A DNA stretch of 64,000 nt from Parabacteroides sp. (GCA_017481945.1 JAFUOJ010000020.1:1-64000); one strand, 5' to 3'. Numbered from the stretch's first letter, positions 55,283-62,639 are shown. Translations and numbers: made by a program. Notes: a model not told the origin generated them from the sequence alone.

Positions 55283-56764
55283 ATGGCTTTTACAAGTGAT
55301 GAAGAAACCAGACTGAGGACGATGCTCAGTGCCTTTGAATCCGGTCAGCAGATTGACGATCTCGACCTTGCCACGAATGAAATCCAGGACAAGGAAATAG
55401 AGGTCTTTGACAAGACTACCGGTGCTTCCGGACGTATGGGTATCCGTGATGCGGTAAACATGGCCAATGCCCCATATTTTGCCCGTGTCTGGAACCTTGA
55501 CAATTCAACCCCGACGGCTGCCACATGGGCAGGCAGCCTTGAATTCGGTCGTAACCTTCCGGATGAACTCGGTCTCGGCTGTTATCTCGTGAAGAATGAC
55601 CACAGCCGCAGGAAACTTGATCCGACCAACCATTACCGTTTTGCCAACGGTGAAACCGCCAAACTGGACGGCAGTATGGGGCATTACCAATGGGGTTGGG
55701 GCAAGAAGTTCTACCTTGCGTTCTGGACGGTCGGCCGTCTTTTCTACAAGGCTGTGTCGCTTTCCCCTATACCGGGCCAATACAACTATTGCATTCCTGT
55801 TGGCAGTATGTCCGCTGCCGGTCATGCCTGTATGGAACGCAGTACGGGTACTTTGGTAAGCTATGTCAATGAAGACGCGGATTATCGCGGCGGCAATAAC
55901 AATGCCGATTATGACGGCACTTACCGGACTTTCTGCGGCAAGGCTGTAACGGCCATAGCCAATGAAACTGCCCGTGCTGCCGCCCGAAAGAACGGCACGG
56001 GCTGGCTTGGCGGTACCATGCGGCACGGTTTCGTCGTTGCGGTATTGTTTGAAATTATTTTCGGTACCAGTAATGTACAGGCTGCCTATAACTCTTCCAA
56101 AGACAGTGACGGTTTGTATCAAGGTGGGCTTGGTACCGGTGTTACAACCTGGGACTGGACTTCCTGGAGTAATTATAACGGAAATTACCCATTCCTTCCG
56201 ACGAGTGCAGGTGTTGAGCTGGGTGATTCCTGCGGTATATCCAACTATGAAGTGCTTGGTGAGGACGGCAGCGTCGTCTATACCGCCCCCGTTCCGGTAT
56301 TCTTCGGTTTGAAGAACATGCACGGCTATCTGTGGCGTCTTCAGGATGACGAGTTCGCGAAAATAAACGAGGATACTTCCGTAACCCATCTTGTCGCCCC
56401 GTCCATTTATGGAACTTGGACTTGTGGCGTTGAAACGGGTATGGTCGCTTATTCCACTTCTCCGACTCAAACAAGCGGCAGCTATATCAAGAAGGTCAGT
56501 TATGACCATCTCGAACTGTTCCCGACAGAAGTCGGCGGTACGGCGAGTACCTGGCATTGTGATATGTTCTGGAACAATTCCGGTCTTACTTCCGGCTTCC
56601 GTCTGGTGCTGCGTGGTTGTAGTGCGAACAACGGTTCCAATTCGGGCGTTTTCGACGTCAATGTGAACAATGCTGTCTCGAATTCCAATGCGAACATCGG
56701 CTCGCCTCTCAACTTTGAAGACATTACAACGGGGGATGGGGCCTCGCCCCATGGCGGAACATGA
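55283..56764 (+). CDS. Receptor-binding protein, probable DGR target (C-type-lectin-like C-terminus)
   Basis: 493 residues. The final 150 residues show a DGR variable-protein pattern: 'GFRLVLRGCSANNGSNSGVF' then 'NNAVSNSNANIGSPLNFED'. The 'RGG..NNGS.AGVF' and 'NN..SNSN.NIG' text with many AAC/AAT codons is what variable repeats of Bacteroides DGR targets look like, in a formylglycine-enzyme/C-type-lectin fold. It should sit at the tail tip and choose the host surface receptor. A perfect hairpin lies at the 3' end of the gene. The stop is TGA at 56762; the frame reopens after it for 35 codons. Confidence 0.75.
   Translation: MAFTSDEETRLRTMLSAFESGQQIDDLDLATNEIQDKEIEVFDKTTGASGRMGIRDAVNMANAPYFARVWNLDNSTPTAATWAGSLEFGRNLPDELGLGCYLVKNDHSRRKLDPTNHYRFANGETAKLDGSMGHYQWGWGKKFYLAFWTVGRLFYKAVSLSPIPGQYNYCIPVGSMSAAGHACMERSTGTLVSYVNEDADYRGGNNNADYDGTYRTFCGKAVTAIANETARAAARKNGTGWLGGTMRHGFVVAVLFEIIFGTSNVQAAYNSSKDSDGLYQGGLGTGVTTWDWTSWSNYNGNYPFLPTSAGVELGDSCGISNYEVLGEDGSVVYTAPVPVFFGLKNMHGYLWRLQDDEFAKINEDTSVTHLVAPSIYGTWTCGVETGMVAYSTSPTQTSGSYIKKVSYDHLELFPTEVGGTASTWHCDMFWNNSGLTSGFRLVLRGCSANNGSNSGVFDVNVNNAVSNSNANIGSPLNFEDITTGDGASPHGGT
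56600..56735 (+). repeat. Probable DGR variable repeat
   Basis: Codes for the Asn/Ser-rich C-terminal segment. Eleven Asn codons occur within about 35 codons. I could not find a matching template repeat anywhere in the prophage by eye. Confidence 0.55.
56736..56752 (+). promoter_or_regulatory. DGR target hairpin
   Basis: ATGGGGC, loop CTC, GCCCCAT: a perfect 7-bp GC-rich stem directly after the variable region. DGR targets such as Bordetella phage BPP-1 mtd need a hairpin at this place for retrohoming. Confidence 0.65.
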
Positions 56765-56833
56765 ACTGGGGTGGAAGTACCGGTAGACCGGCCATGCCGG
56801 GCCGACGGTAACGAAACCACAAGAAAAGCAGAC

Positions 56834-56870
56834 TTTGACACTGTTTTTAGACACTGAAAATTTGACACTG
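56834..56870 (+). repeat. Repeated TTTGACACTG in the RT leader
   Basis: TTTGACACTGTT occurs at 56834 and 56861, 27 bases apart, with GACACTG between them at 56850. All lie within 40 bases of the RT start codon, so they may be binding sites or form alternative RNA pairs with TTTT/AAAA. Confidence 0.55.
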
Positions 56871-56872
56871 TT

Positions 56873-58039
56873 ATGAAACGTAGAGGACACATTTCTCCGC
56901 TGATTGAGACAATGCGGAACTTTGAACTTGCCTATGACGGATTTTCCGAGGACAAACGTTCCCGGAACTCCGTCCACGAGTTCGAGTCCGGTTTGTCTGC
57001 CAGGCTTGAATCGCTACTCCAAGCCTACGCCAATGAAACCTGGCATACTTCCCCCTATCGGAATGAGACCATCCATGAACGTAAGACAAGGGTCATCAGC
57101 AAGCTCCCCATTGCCGACCATGTAATCCAGTGGGCTGCCTGCCTTCATGTGGAACCGCTTCTTTGCGATACCTTCATCCGACGGAGCTGTTCATGTGTCA
57201 AGGGACGTGGAACCCATGATTTTGTAGACCTGCTCAGGAAAGACATGCAGGACAACAAGGGGACATATTACTATGTCCAGCTTGATGCACACCATTTCTT
57301 CCAGCAAATCCGGCATGACCTCAAGAAGCGGCGTGTCCGGACGAAGATAAAGGATCCCAAGCTGCTCCGTTTCCTGGATGAGTTTATTGACAGCTATTAT
57401 CAAGGCCTCCCTTTGGGTGTGAAGATTTCACAGATACTTGCCAATTTCTTCCTAGCCGGTTTTGACCATGAAGCCATTGCCCTGTTCCGTATCCGTGATG
57501 ACAGGGACAAAATGGCCTATTGGTGCGACCGTTATGTAACGGACAGTTTCGTCACTTGCCGGACAAGGGAACAGGCGGAGGAACTTTCCAAAGGTGTAGC
57601 CTACATGAAGGCCAAATTTGAACGTTATGTGAGCGAGGGATTGAGGCATTACAGCCGTTTTGCCGACAATATCGTCATCCAGCATGAGGACAAGACCTTC
57701 CTCCATATCGTTACCGAGATGGCAATCATGGTACTTGCCCGTGATTATTACATCGATGTGAACAAGGACTGGAATGTACGCCCCGTCCATAACGGGGGTA
57801 TTGATGTATGCGGTTATGTGTCCTATCATGACCACCGTCGGTTGCGTAAGCGTAACAAGGTGGCTTTGTGCCGTCAAGTGGCCAAGTACAGGAAGAAAGG
57901 CCTTTCTCCGGAGGAAATCCGTTTGAAATGTGCCAGCCGTATCGGTTTTGCCACCCATGCGGATTGCAGGAACTTATTAAGGAAATTAGATATAAATATG
58001 GAAAAGAGACTTGGAACGGTAATAAGAACCGTAAAGTGA
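56873..58039 (+). CDS. DGR-type reverse transcriptase
   Basis: 388 residues. RT motif text: 'SCVKGRGTHDFV' (108-118), catalytic Asp138 in VQLDAHHFF, motif 4 LPLGVKISQ (179-187; LGxxxSQ is the mark of DGR enzymes), motif 5 RFADNIVI (262-269), and 'GGIDVCGYVS' (308-317). The usual YxDD is FADN, so the second Asp is Asn. About 60 extra residues separate motifs 4 and 5. It would copy the template RNA into mutated cDNA for the target gene 109 bases upstream. No Avd accessory gene is recognised. Confidence 0.75.
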   Translation: MKRRGHISPLIETMRNFELAYDGFSEDKRSRNSVHEFESGLSARLESLLQAYANETWHTSPYRNETIHERKTRVISKLPIADHVIQWAACLHVEPLLCDTFIRRSCSCVKGRGTHDFVDLLRKDMQDNKGTYYYVQLDAHHFFQQIRHDLKKRRVRTKIKDPKLLRFLDEFIDSYYQGLPLGVKISQILANFFLAGFDHEAIALFRIRDDRDKMAYWCDRYVTDSFVTCRTREQAEELSKGVAYMKAKFERYVSEGLRHYSRFADNIVIQHEDKTFLHIVTEMAIMVLARDYYIDVNKDWNVRPVHNGGIDVCGYVSYHDHRRLRKRNKVALCRQVAKYRKKGLSPEEIRLKCASRIGFATHADCRNLLRKLDINMEKRLGTVIRTVK

Positions 58040-58512
58040 ACATCCCTTTCAAGGGTATGCGTTTTGACCAGAAAAGGGCTTTCTCTGAAATCGTCTGCAA
58101 GGACGGGGAGGACGAAAGCAAGTACAAGATCCTTCTGATTGATTTTGCTGTGGAAGACAGCAAGGTCGAAAAGGAAGATGTCATAGTCGAGGTGCCGGAC
58201 GGCAACGGCGGTACCCGCTCAGAACGGCAGACCCGTCCGAAGAAATGCCTTGTAATCCGTTACAAGCGTATTCTGAAGACGGTCGTACAGACTTCCGTTG
58301 ATGGCGAAGAAACGGAAATCTACGAGTTTGAAAAGGAGAAAGACAAGAACGGTAATCTTACGGCCAGAGAGGCGGAGTATTACTCTTATACCGGAAGCAC
58401 GGTCATGTTGGAACAAGCCGGTAATGACTTCATGAAGGAAGATTTGCCTTGTCCGACCGTGATAACGGAATTTACGAACAAGTTAAACAAGAAATTCTAT
58501 AAATTCACTTGA
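58036..58512 (+). CDS. Hypothetical protein coupled to the reverse transcriptase
   Basis: 158 residues from GTG 58036, which overlaps the RT stop (GTGA), giving translational coupling; an internal ATG at 58054 is the alternative. 'VNIPFKGMRFDQKRAFSEIV', many Lys/Glu, and 'RPKKCLVIRYKRILKTVVQTS'. No family recognised. Too long and of different composition to be a normal Avd protein, but its tight coupling suggests a role with the RT or tail. Confidence 0.65.
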   Translation: MNIPFKGMRFDQKRAFSEIVCKDGEDESKYKILLIDFAVEDSKVEKEDVIVEVPDGNGGTRSERQTRPKKCLVIRYKRILKTVVQTSVDGEETEIYEFEKEKDKNGNLTAREAEYYSYTGSTVMLEQAGNDFMKEDLPCPTVITEFTNKLNKKFYKFT

Positions 58513-58513
58513 T

Positions 58514-58912
58514 ATGAACAAAGCGATTTATACAGAACCGAGAACATTTGAAAAGTACGATGACAAGCGTTACATGGTGTATTTGAACGAGGAGATTATC
58601 CCTGACTATGTACCGGAAGTAATGCAGTCGGAGCAAGTACCTGAGCCTATAACCGCCTATGCCTATACCGGTACGGAGGTTGACGGTGGTACGTTGGTAG
58701 AAACAACCTCGTCAGACCGTGATTCGCTGATAAACGGTATCATTCGAAGCCGTTATACGCAATCAGAGGAGGACGCAATCAAGACACATCAGATAGAGTT
58801 GCTACGCAATTCCGGCATAGAGAAAGCCGCCGATTATGAAGCTGAGTGGATTGAATTCAATGCAGTCCGTGAAATGGCAAAGTCAACAGTTGACGGCTGG
58901 TTGAACTTATGA
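58514..58912 (+). CDS. Hypothetical protein, possibly tail fibre assembly
   Basis: 132 residues, acidic: 'NKAIYTEPRTFEKYDDKRYMVYLNEEIIPDYVPEVM' and a helical end 'IIRSRYTQSEEDAIKTHQIELLRNS'. The end resembles fibre-assembly chaperones found after fibre genes. One base after the preceding stop. It closes the rightward structural operon. Confidence 0.55.
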   Translation: MNKAIYTEPRTFEKYDDKRYMVYLNEEIIPDYVPEVMQSEQVPEPITAYAYTGTEVDGGTLVETTSSDRDSLINGIIRSRYTQSEEDAIKTHQIELLRNSGIEKAADYEAEWIEFNAVREMAKSTVDGWLNL

Positions 58913-58934
58913 CAATCTCTTTCGGGGGGGGGAG

Positions 58935-59065
58935 GAAATAAAAAAGCCCCCGGCCTGTTAATATAGACGCCAATCATTTATTAACAAAATAACCCAAGTA
59001 GTGCGCAACCGGGGGCGATGCCCTCTGTCACACTACTTGGGTTATTTTGTTCATAAATGATTGGC
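58935..59065 (-). ncRNA. Candidate structured RNA with 35-bp hairpin and loop-tail complementarity
   Basis: Arms 58969-59003 and 59031-59065 are complementary at 34 of 35 positions, with a 27-base loop (59004-59030). On the minus strand TACTTTTG (59070-59077) is an exact -7 box, placing the RNA start at the first arm. After the hairpin comes CCGGGGGC then TTTTTT (about 58941-58953), a terminator whose 5' half would be GCCCCCGG in the hairpin loop. Hence the loop and the tail are complementary over 8 bases, a pseudoknot or terminator switch. Length about 130 nt; no coding potential. Confidence 0.6.
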
Positions 59066-59069
59066 AGTG

Positions 59070-59077
59070 CAAAAGTA
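59070..59077 (-). promoter_or_regulatory. -7 box for the candidate structured RNA
   Basis: TACTTTTG on the minus strand, ending five bases before the hairpin. No clear -33 TTTG is seen upstream. Confidence 0.5.
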
Positions 59078-59092
59078 ATAAAATGATTGGAT

Positions 59093-59335
59093 ATGACTGT
59101 ATTTGAAATACTTAAATTTAACAGGGAACTGATAAATCGGCTTTGTAGGATAGGATTCAAGCCGGAAGATTGCCGTTTTATAGACTTATATTCGGATTAC
59201 GAACGGATGAAGAACGCTGGTGAGAAAGTAACCTATATCGTCAGCCATCTTTCTTCCAAGTATGGGATTAGCGAGCGCAAGGTCTATGATGTGAAAAAAC
59301 GTTTTGAAAAGCACTGCACGACTGATGCAGTGTGA
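59093..59335 (+). CDS. Small putative HTH regulator
   Basis: 80 residues from ATG 59093 (TTG 59087 adds two). 'LFNRELINRLCRIGFKPEDCRFIDLYSDYERMKNAGEK' like text leads to 'VSHLSSKYGISERKVYDVKKRFEKHC', a probable helix-turn-helix similar in form to the Mor/C activators of Mu. It stands alone between the hairpin and the next promoter, so it may activate the late genes. The region before the ATG (AAAATGATTGG) can pair with the hairpin's outer arm. Confidence 0.55.
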   Translation: MTVFEILKFNRELINRLCRIGFKPEDCRFIDLYSDYERMKNAGEKVTYIVSHLSSKYGISERKVYDVKKRFEKHCTTDAV

Positions 59336-59372
59336 TTTGTGCCCATTTTTCTTCCAACGATTAGGGAGTACC

Positions 59373-59380
59373 TACCTTTG
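59373..59380 (+). promoter_or_regulatory. -7 box before the 212-residue gene
   Basis: TACCTTTG, an exact TAnnTTTG, 21 bases before the ATG at 59402; the -33 region is weak. Confidence 0.5.
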
Positions 59381-59401
59381 CCGGAGAAAAATGATTAGGC
59401 A

Positions 59402-60040
59402 ATGAACAAATATTATCAGATGTTAGAAAAGGTGCTCTCTTCAGGAAAGGTGCAGCACAACAAGAAGGGAAATATAAAGTACCTTCTGAACGAGCAACTT
59501 TCGCTTACTCCGGCTGACCTGCTCGATATTTTCGAGGGGCATAACATAGCCCGTAAGAAATTACGTAATGAATTGCAGTTGTTCATGCAGGGTGAACGCT
59601 GTGTGGAGAAGTACCGGGAGGCAGGTATCAACTGGTGGGATTATTGCGGGGCCATTCTCGTGAATTCTTATCCCACCTATTTTGAGAAGCTCCCGCCGCT
59701 TATAGCGAAAATCAACAGGGAGAAACGAAACAGCAAGAACTATGTATTGTTTCTTGGCTCAACGGATGCAGAGAGTAACCAAGCCCCATGCTTGAGCCTT
59801 GTACAGTTCCAGATAGATGAAGATGAACTTGTCGTTTCTGCTTACCAACGCAGTTCCGATGCCAATCTCGGTCTACCGGCGGACATATATCATTTGTATC
59901 TCATGGCAAGGCAAATAGAACTTCCGTTGAAATCCATAACCCTGAATCTGGGTAATGTGCATATCTATGAAAGCAATCTGGAAAAGACAGACAGTCTCCT
60001 TTCCGGTAATGATGATGTTAAATTTGAACTGAACGTATAA
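59402..60040 (+). CDS. Hypothetical phage protein
   Basis: 212 residues, 'MNKYYQMLEKVLSSGKVQHNKKGNIKYLLNEQLSLTPADLLDIFEGHNIARKKLRNELQLF' then 'YGAILVNSYPTYFEKLPPLIAKINREKRNSKNYVLFLGSTDAESNQAPCLSLVQFQ'-like text. The part from 60 to 170 recalls thymidylate-synthase-like proteins (QRSSDANLGLPADIYHLYLMA), where 'QRSxD...G.P.N' is the substrate-binding motif. It could be a diverged thymidylate synthase relative. One base before the methylase gene. Confidence 0.55.
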   Translation: MNKYYQMLEKVLSSGKVQHNKKGNIKYLLNEQLSLTPADLLDIFEGHNIARKKLRNELQLFMQGERCVEKYREAGINWWDYCGAILVNSYPTYFEKLPPLIAKINREKRNSKNYVLFLGSTDAESNQAPCLSLVQFQIDEDELVVSAYQRSSDANLGLPADIYHLYLMARQIELPLKSITLNLGNVHIYESNLEKTDSLLSGNDDVKFELNV

Positions 60041-60041
60041 G

Positions 60042-60899
60042 ATGAGAAAGCAGTATTTATCGGCCCCCCTTCCTTTTGTAGGACAGAAACGCATGTTTGC
60101 GAAAGAGTTTATCAAGGTATTGGAACAATTCCCCGAAGATACCGTATTCGTGGATTTGTTCGGTGGTTCCGGACTGTTGTCCCATATCACCAAATGCCAA
60201 AAACCGGGCGCAACGGTCATATATAATGACTTCGACAATTACCGGAAGCGTCTGGAAAATATACCGAACACCAATGCGTTATTGGCGGAACTCCGTGAGA
60301 TTGTAAAAGATGTCCCGAGGCATAAACCAATTAAGGGGAATGTGAGGGAAAAGGTGTTTGAATGTATCAATAGGGCTGAAAAGAAATACGGTTATATTGA
60401 TTTCATTACATTGTCTTCCTCCATTATGTTTTCAATGAAATACAAACTGAGTGTGGAGGAAATGCGTAAGGAAGCCCTTTATAACAACATTCGGACAACG
60501 GACTATCCGTTATGTCTGGATTATTTGGACGGGCTGGTCATTACTTCCTGTGATTACAAGGAGTTGTTCCAACGATACAAGGATGTACCTAATGTGGTGT
60601 TTCTTGTCGATCCCCCTTATTTGAGTACAGAAGTCGGTACCTATAAGATGTATTGGCGAATGTCGGACTATTTGGATGTACTGACAATTTTGGTCGAAAA
60701 GGATTTTGTTTACTTCACGTCAAACAAGTCATCCATTTTGGAATTGTGTGAATGGATTGGTCGGAACAAATCAATCGGCAATCCGTTTGAAGACTGCCGG
60801 AAAGTTGAGTTCAATGCCCACATGAACTACAATGCCAAATACACAGATATGATGCTGTATAAGAAACATGCGGAAACCTTCGGGAAAGAAGTTGCTTAG
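60042..60899 (+). CDS. DNA adenine methylase (Dam/D12 class)
   Basis: 285 residues. 'APLPFVGQKRMFAKEF' is the SAM-binding motif I variant, 'FVDLFGGSGLLSH' continues it, 'YNDFDNYR' follows, and the catalytic DPPY motif is in 'VFLVDPPYLSTEVG'. N6-adenine methylation may protect phage DNA from restriction or control genes. It follows the previous gene after one base. Confidence 0.85.
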   Translation: MRKQYLSAPLPFVGQKRMFAKEFIKVLEQFPEDTVFVDLFGGSGLLSHITKCQKPGATVIYNDFDNYRKRLENIPNTNALLAELREIVKDVPRHKPIKGNVREKVFECINRAEKKYGYIDFITLSSSIMFSMKYKLSVEEMRKEALYNNIRTTDYPLCLDYLDGLVITSCDYKELFQRYKDVPNVVFLVDPPYLSTEVGTYKMYWRMSDYLDVLTILVEKDFVYFTSNKSSILELCEWIGRNKSIGNPFEDCRKVEFNAHMNYNAKYTDMMLYKKHAETFGKEVA

Positions 60900-61007
60900 G
60901 CTAAATAATAATATAGGAATATGGTTTTAATGGTATTCAAACGGTGTTATACTGCCACGTTATAAATGTCAGTAGTTTTATGATTTACCATAGAAAAAGC
61001 AATAAAG

Positions 61008-61046
61008 AAATGTGCTGGGAATTATTACATTCCAGCACATTTTTAT
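61008..61046 (+). terminator. Terminator at the right end of the prophage
   Basis: AAATGTGCTGG pairs with CCAGCACATTT (61032-61042), then TTATTAT. It protects the host gene from phage transcription or the reverse. Confidence 0.8.
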
Positions 61047-61079
61047 TATCTACTAAGGAGGGAATAACGTAACCTGAAG

Positions 61080-61134
61080 AACATTTCGTTTTTTGAAAAA
61101 AGTCAGTTCGTTTGAAAATGCTGTAACATTTCGT
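61080..61134. repeat. Right-end transposase-site ladder
   Basis: On the minus strand ACGAAATGTT begins at the inferred end (61134), ACGAACTGAC 23 bases in (61111), and ACGAAATGTT again 22 bases further (61089). The regular spacing and inverted motif match three MuA-type sites at Mu's right end. Confidence 0.6.
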
Positions 61135-61139
61135 TTTGC
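61135..61139. repeat. Right copy of 5-bp target duplication (TTTGC)
   Basis: Directly abuts the outermost end motif and is in frame with viaA (F-A codons). Confidence 0.65.
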
Positions 61140-61668
61140 GGATTATACAAGTAAATCACCAAATGTTCAACGAATGAAGACAGAATTACAAAGACAAAAG
61201 GAACCTCGTTTGCAGGAAGGTCCTATCATTATGAGTATAGATACCAGTGCTTCGATGAATGGAACTCCAGAAAAGATAGCTAAATCTATAATGATGCAAA
61301 TTCTTCAAATGGCTAAACAAAAGCATAGAAAGTGCTTTTTGATTACCTATTCAGTTCGATCGCAAACGTTGGAAATCTCTAAGTCTGAACATTGGGAGGA
61401 AGTGAAATCTTTTGTGAAAAATGTTTTTACAGGTGGTACGGATGGCGAGTCTATGCTTGCAGATGTTTTAGAAGCTTTACAAACAGATAACTATTTGATG
61501 GCTGATGTTTTGGTTATTAGCGACTTTGAATTTGAAGAACCGATGAGCAATACTTTAAAGAGAATACAAGAGGAACAGAAAAAAGGAACTCGCTTTTATG
61601 GGCTGCAAATCGGAAACAGTTATAATGTCTATGAAAAGATTCTGAACAAGATTTGGGTTGTAAAATAG
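61140..61668 (+). pseudogene. viaA: 3' part of viaA with VWA domain
   Basis: About 175 codons of the VWA domain: MIDAS 'SIDTSASMNGT' and 'GGTDGES', ending '...KILNKIWVVK'. A TTG at 61093 in prophage DNA could start a short product, reading 'KKVSSFENAVTFRFADY'; 'FRFADY' arises at the junction. Joined to 29623 it restores about 450 residues. It has lost its promoter to the prophage and is probably silent. Confidence 0.8.
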
Positions 61669-61726
61669 TTTGGGATGATTGATTCTTAGGTAAAAGAATT
61701 TTTATGAGATTATAAACTAAAAAAGC

Positions 61727-61958
61727 CTTTGAACAACTGCAAAATGGGTTTTAAGACGCTAAAAAGGGCTTTGCGCCGTTGTAAGTTCATTTTTCGCCTC
61801 CTAAAAATGCCTTTGCAGTGGTGTAAGTTCTGATTTAGGGGTGTAAAAATGGCTTTGCACTACTGCAAAACGGTTTTTAGGGGGCTAAACCCCATTTTGC
61901 AGTACTGAATAGGTATTTTTAGCTTCTTAAAAATGAACTTGCAGCACTCTTAAGCCTG
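61727..61958. repeat. Diverged tandem array with exact 42-bp period
   Basis: CTTTGC-like starts at 61727, 61769, 61811, 61853, 61895 and 61937, each 42 bases from the last. A unit has TTTGCAGTACTGYAA near its start and TTTTTAG...CTAAAAATGG near its end, with about 40 percent divergence. It fills the 300-base gap between viaA and the next gene; both flanking genes end here. On the minus strand the units are partly readable but hold stops. Confidence 0.8.
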
Positions 61959-61973
61959 TTTGATCAGTTTAAA

Positions 61974-62639
61974 TTACTTGAATAAAGGCATCAAATAGGA
62001 AATCTTTGCTGAAAAGACCTGGGAAGCAGATTTGGAAAAATAGTCTTCTTGACGGCTGTTGAAAATATCACCGAGTGCGTAGTAGTAACGTCCTTCCAAA
62101 AGGAAAGAACCGATTCCTGTACGGATTTCAATCCCCGGACCGCCACACAATCCCCAGTCAAATTTCTTCTCAATCGCCATGTCGTGCTGCGTGTTTTCTG
62201 TGTTGGGGCTGGCACCGTTGAGATTCTCATCTGTCTTTTCTCCAAGGGCATATCCGATTTTGGGGCCTAAGTTTATGAAGAATCGAAAGTTCTTATTACC
62301 AAAATAGATATGGGTCAGAATCGGGAGTTCGAGGTAATTAATTGTGCGGCTGTACTTATACTCCGGTTGATCTTCAAACATTTCATTCCAACCCTGCTGT
62401 GCAAAGTTCAATTCGGCTTGCAGTCCTAAGTTTTTCTCTGTTACCCAGCGGAGAGTGACTCCTCCGGTGTATCCCAACTTCATTTTCTGCTGTACTTTGG
62501 TAGGGGAGAAGCTGACGGTAGAGAAAGTCGTACCGAAAGAGGCTCCGACCGAGAGTTCTTGTTGGAACTTTTTTTGTGCAACGGCACTTCCTAATGTCGT
62601 TGCACAGATTATGGCTGTAATTAAAACTTTCTTGATCAT
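61974..62639 (-). CDS. Outer-membrane beta-barrel protein (PorT-like)
   Basis: 221 residues. Signal peptide (MIKKVLITAIICATTLGSAVAQ). Alternating beta strands with 'LSVGASFGTTFSTVSFSPTKVQQKMKLGYTGGVTL', 'TINYLELPILTHIYFGN' and 'FFINLGPKIGYAL' match small outer-membrane porin-like proteins of Bacteroidetes. A partner of surface assembly or secretion is possible. It overlaps the upstream gene by four bases. Confidence 0.8.
   Translation of the reverse strand: MIKKVLITAIICATTLGSAVAQKKFQQELSVGASFGTTFSTVSFSPTKVQQKMKLGYTGGVTLRWVTEKNLGLQAELNFAQQGWNEMFEDQPEYKYSRTINYLELPILTHIYFGNKNFRFFINLGPKIGYALGEKTDENLNGASPNTENTQHDMAIEKKFDWGLCGGPGIEIRTGIGSFLLEGRYYYALGDIFNSRQEDYFSKSASQVFSAKISYLMPLFK

Larger units (their letters stand above)
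29624..61134. mobile_element. Mu-like prophage, probably defective, with DGR module
   Basis: About 31.5 kb inserted in viaA. Mu-type markers: DUF3164, gpG-like, gp37-like, gpF-like, DUF935 portal, gp36-like and Mu-type terminase. A siphovirus-like tail set and a DGR reverse transcriptase follow, as in the Hankyphage group of Bacteroides. It is GC-richer than the host. No gene for MuA transposase or MuB ATPase exists; DUF3164 follows the repressor directly. At least three structural genes look frameshifted. Boundaries rest on the TTTGC duplication and restoration of the viaA frame. Confidence 0.85.

Noticed and set aside
55505-56977. Long minus-strand open frame opposite the DGR target
   Set aside because: It mirrors the GC-rich third positions of the real plus-strand gene and shows no motif; the same holds for other long antisense frames in the tail region (for example 45976-47058 and 49857-51050).
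58969-59065. Invertible promoter flanked by inverted repeats
   Set aside because: The enclosed segment is only 27 bases, too short for known Bacteroidales invertases, and holds no promoter.
56873-59065. Retron (RT plus msr-msd hairpin)
   Set aside because: The RT has the DGR mark LGxxxSQ and the hairpin lies two genes away on the opposite strand without the retron branch-G arrangement.
29637-61082. Alternative target duplication AGAAC (29637-29641 and 61078-61082), also in frame
   Set aside because: It would add about 20 residues before the VWA domain and put two of the end motifs outside the prophage; TTTGC abuts the outermost motif and restores normal spacing.
29615-61146. Target duplication ATTAT giving TG...CA-type ends
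   Set aside because: It joins the viaA halves out of frame.
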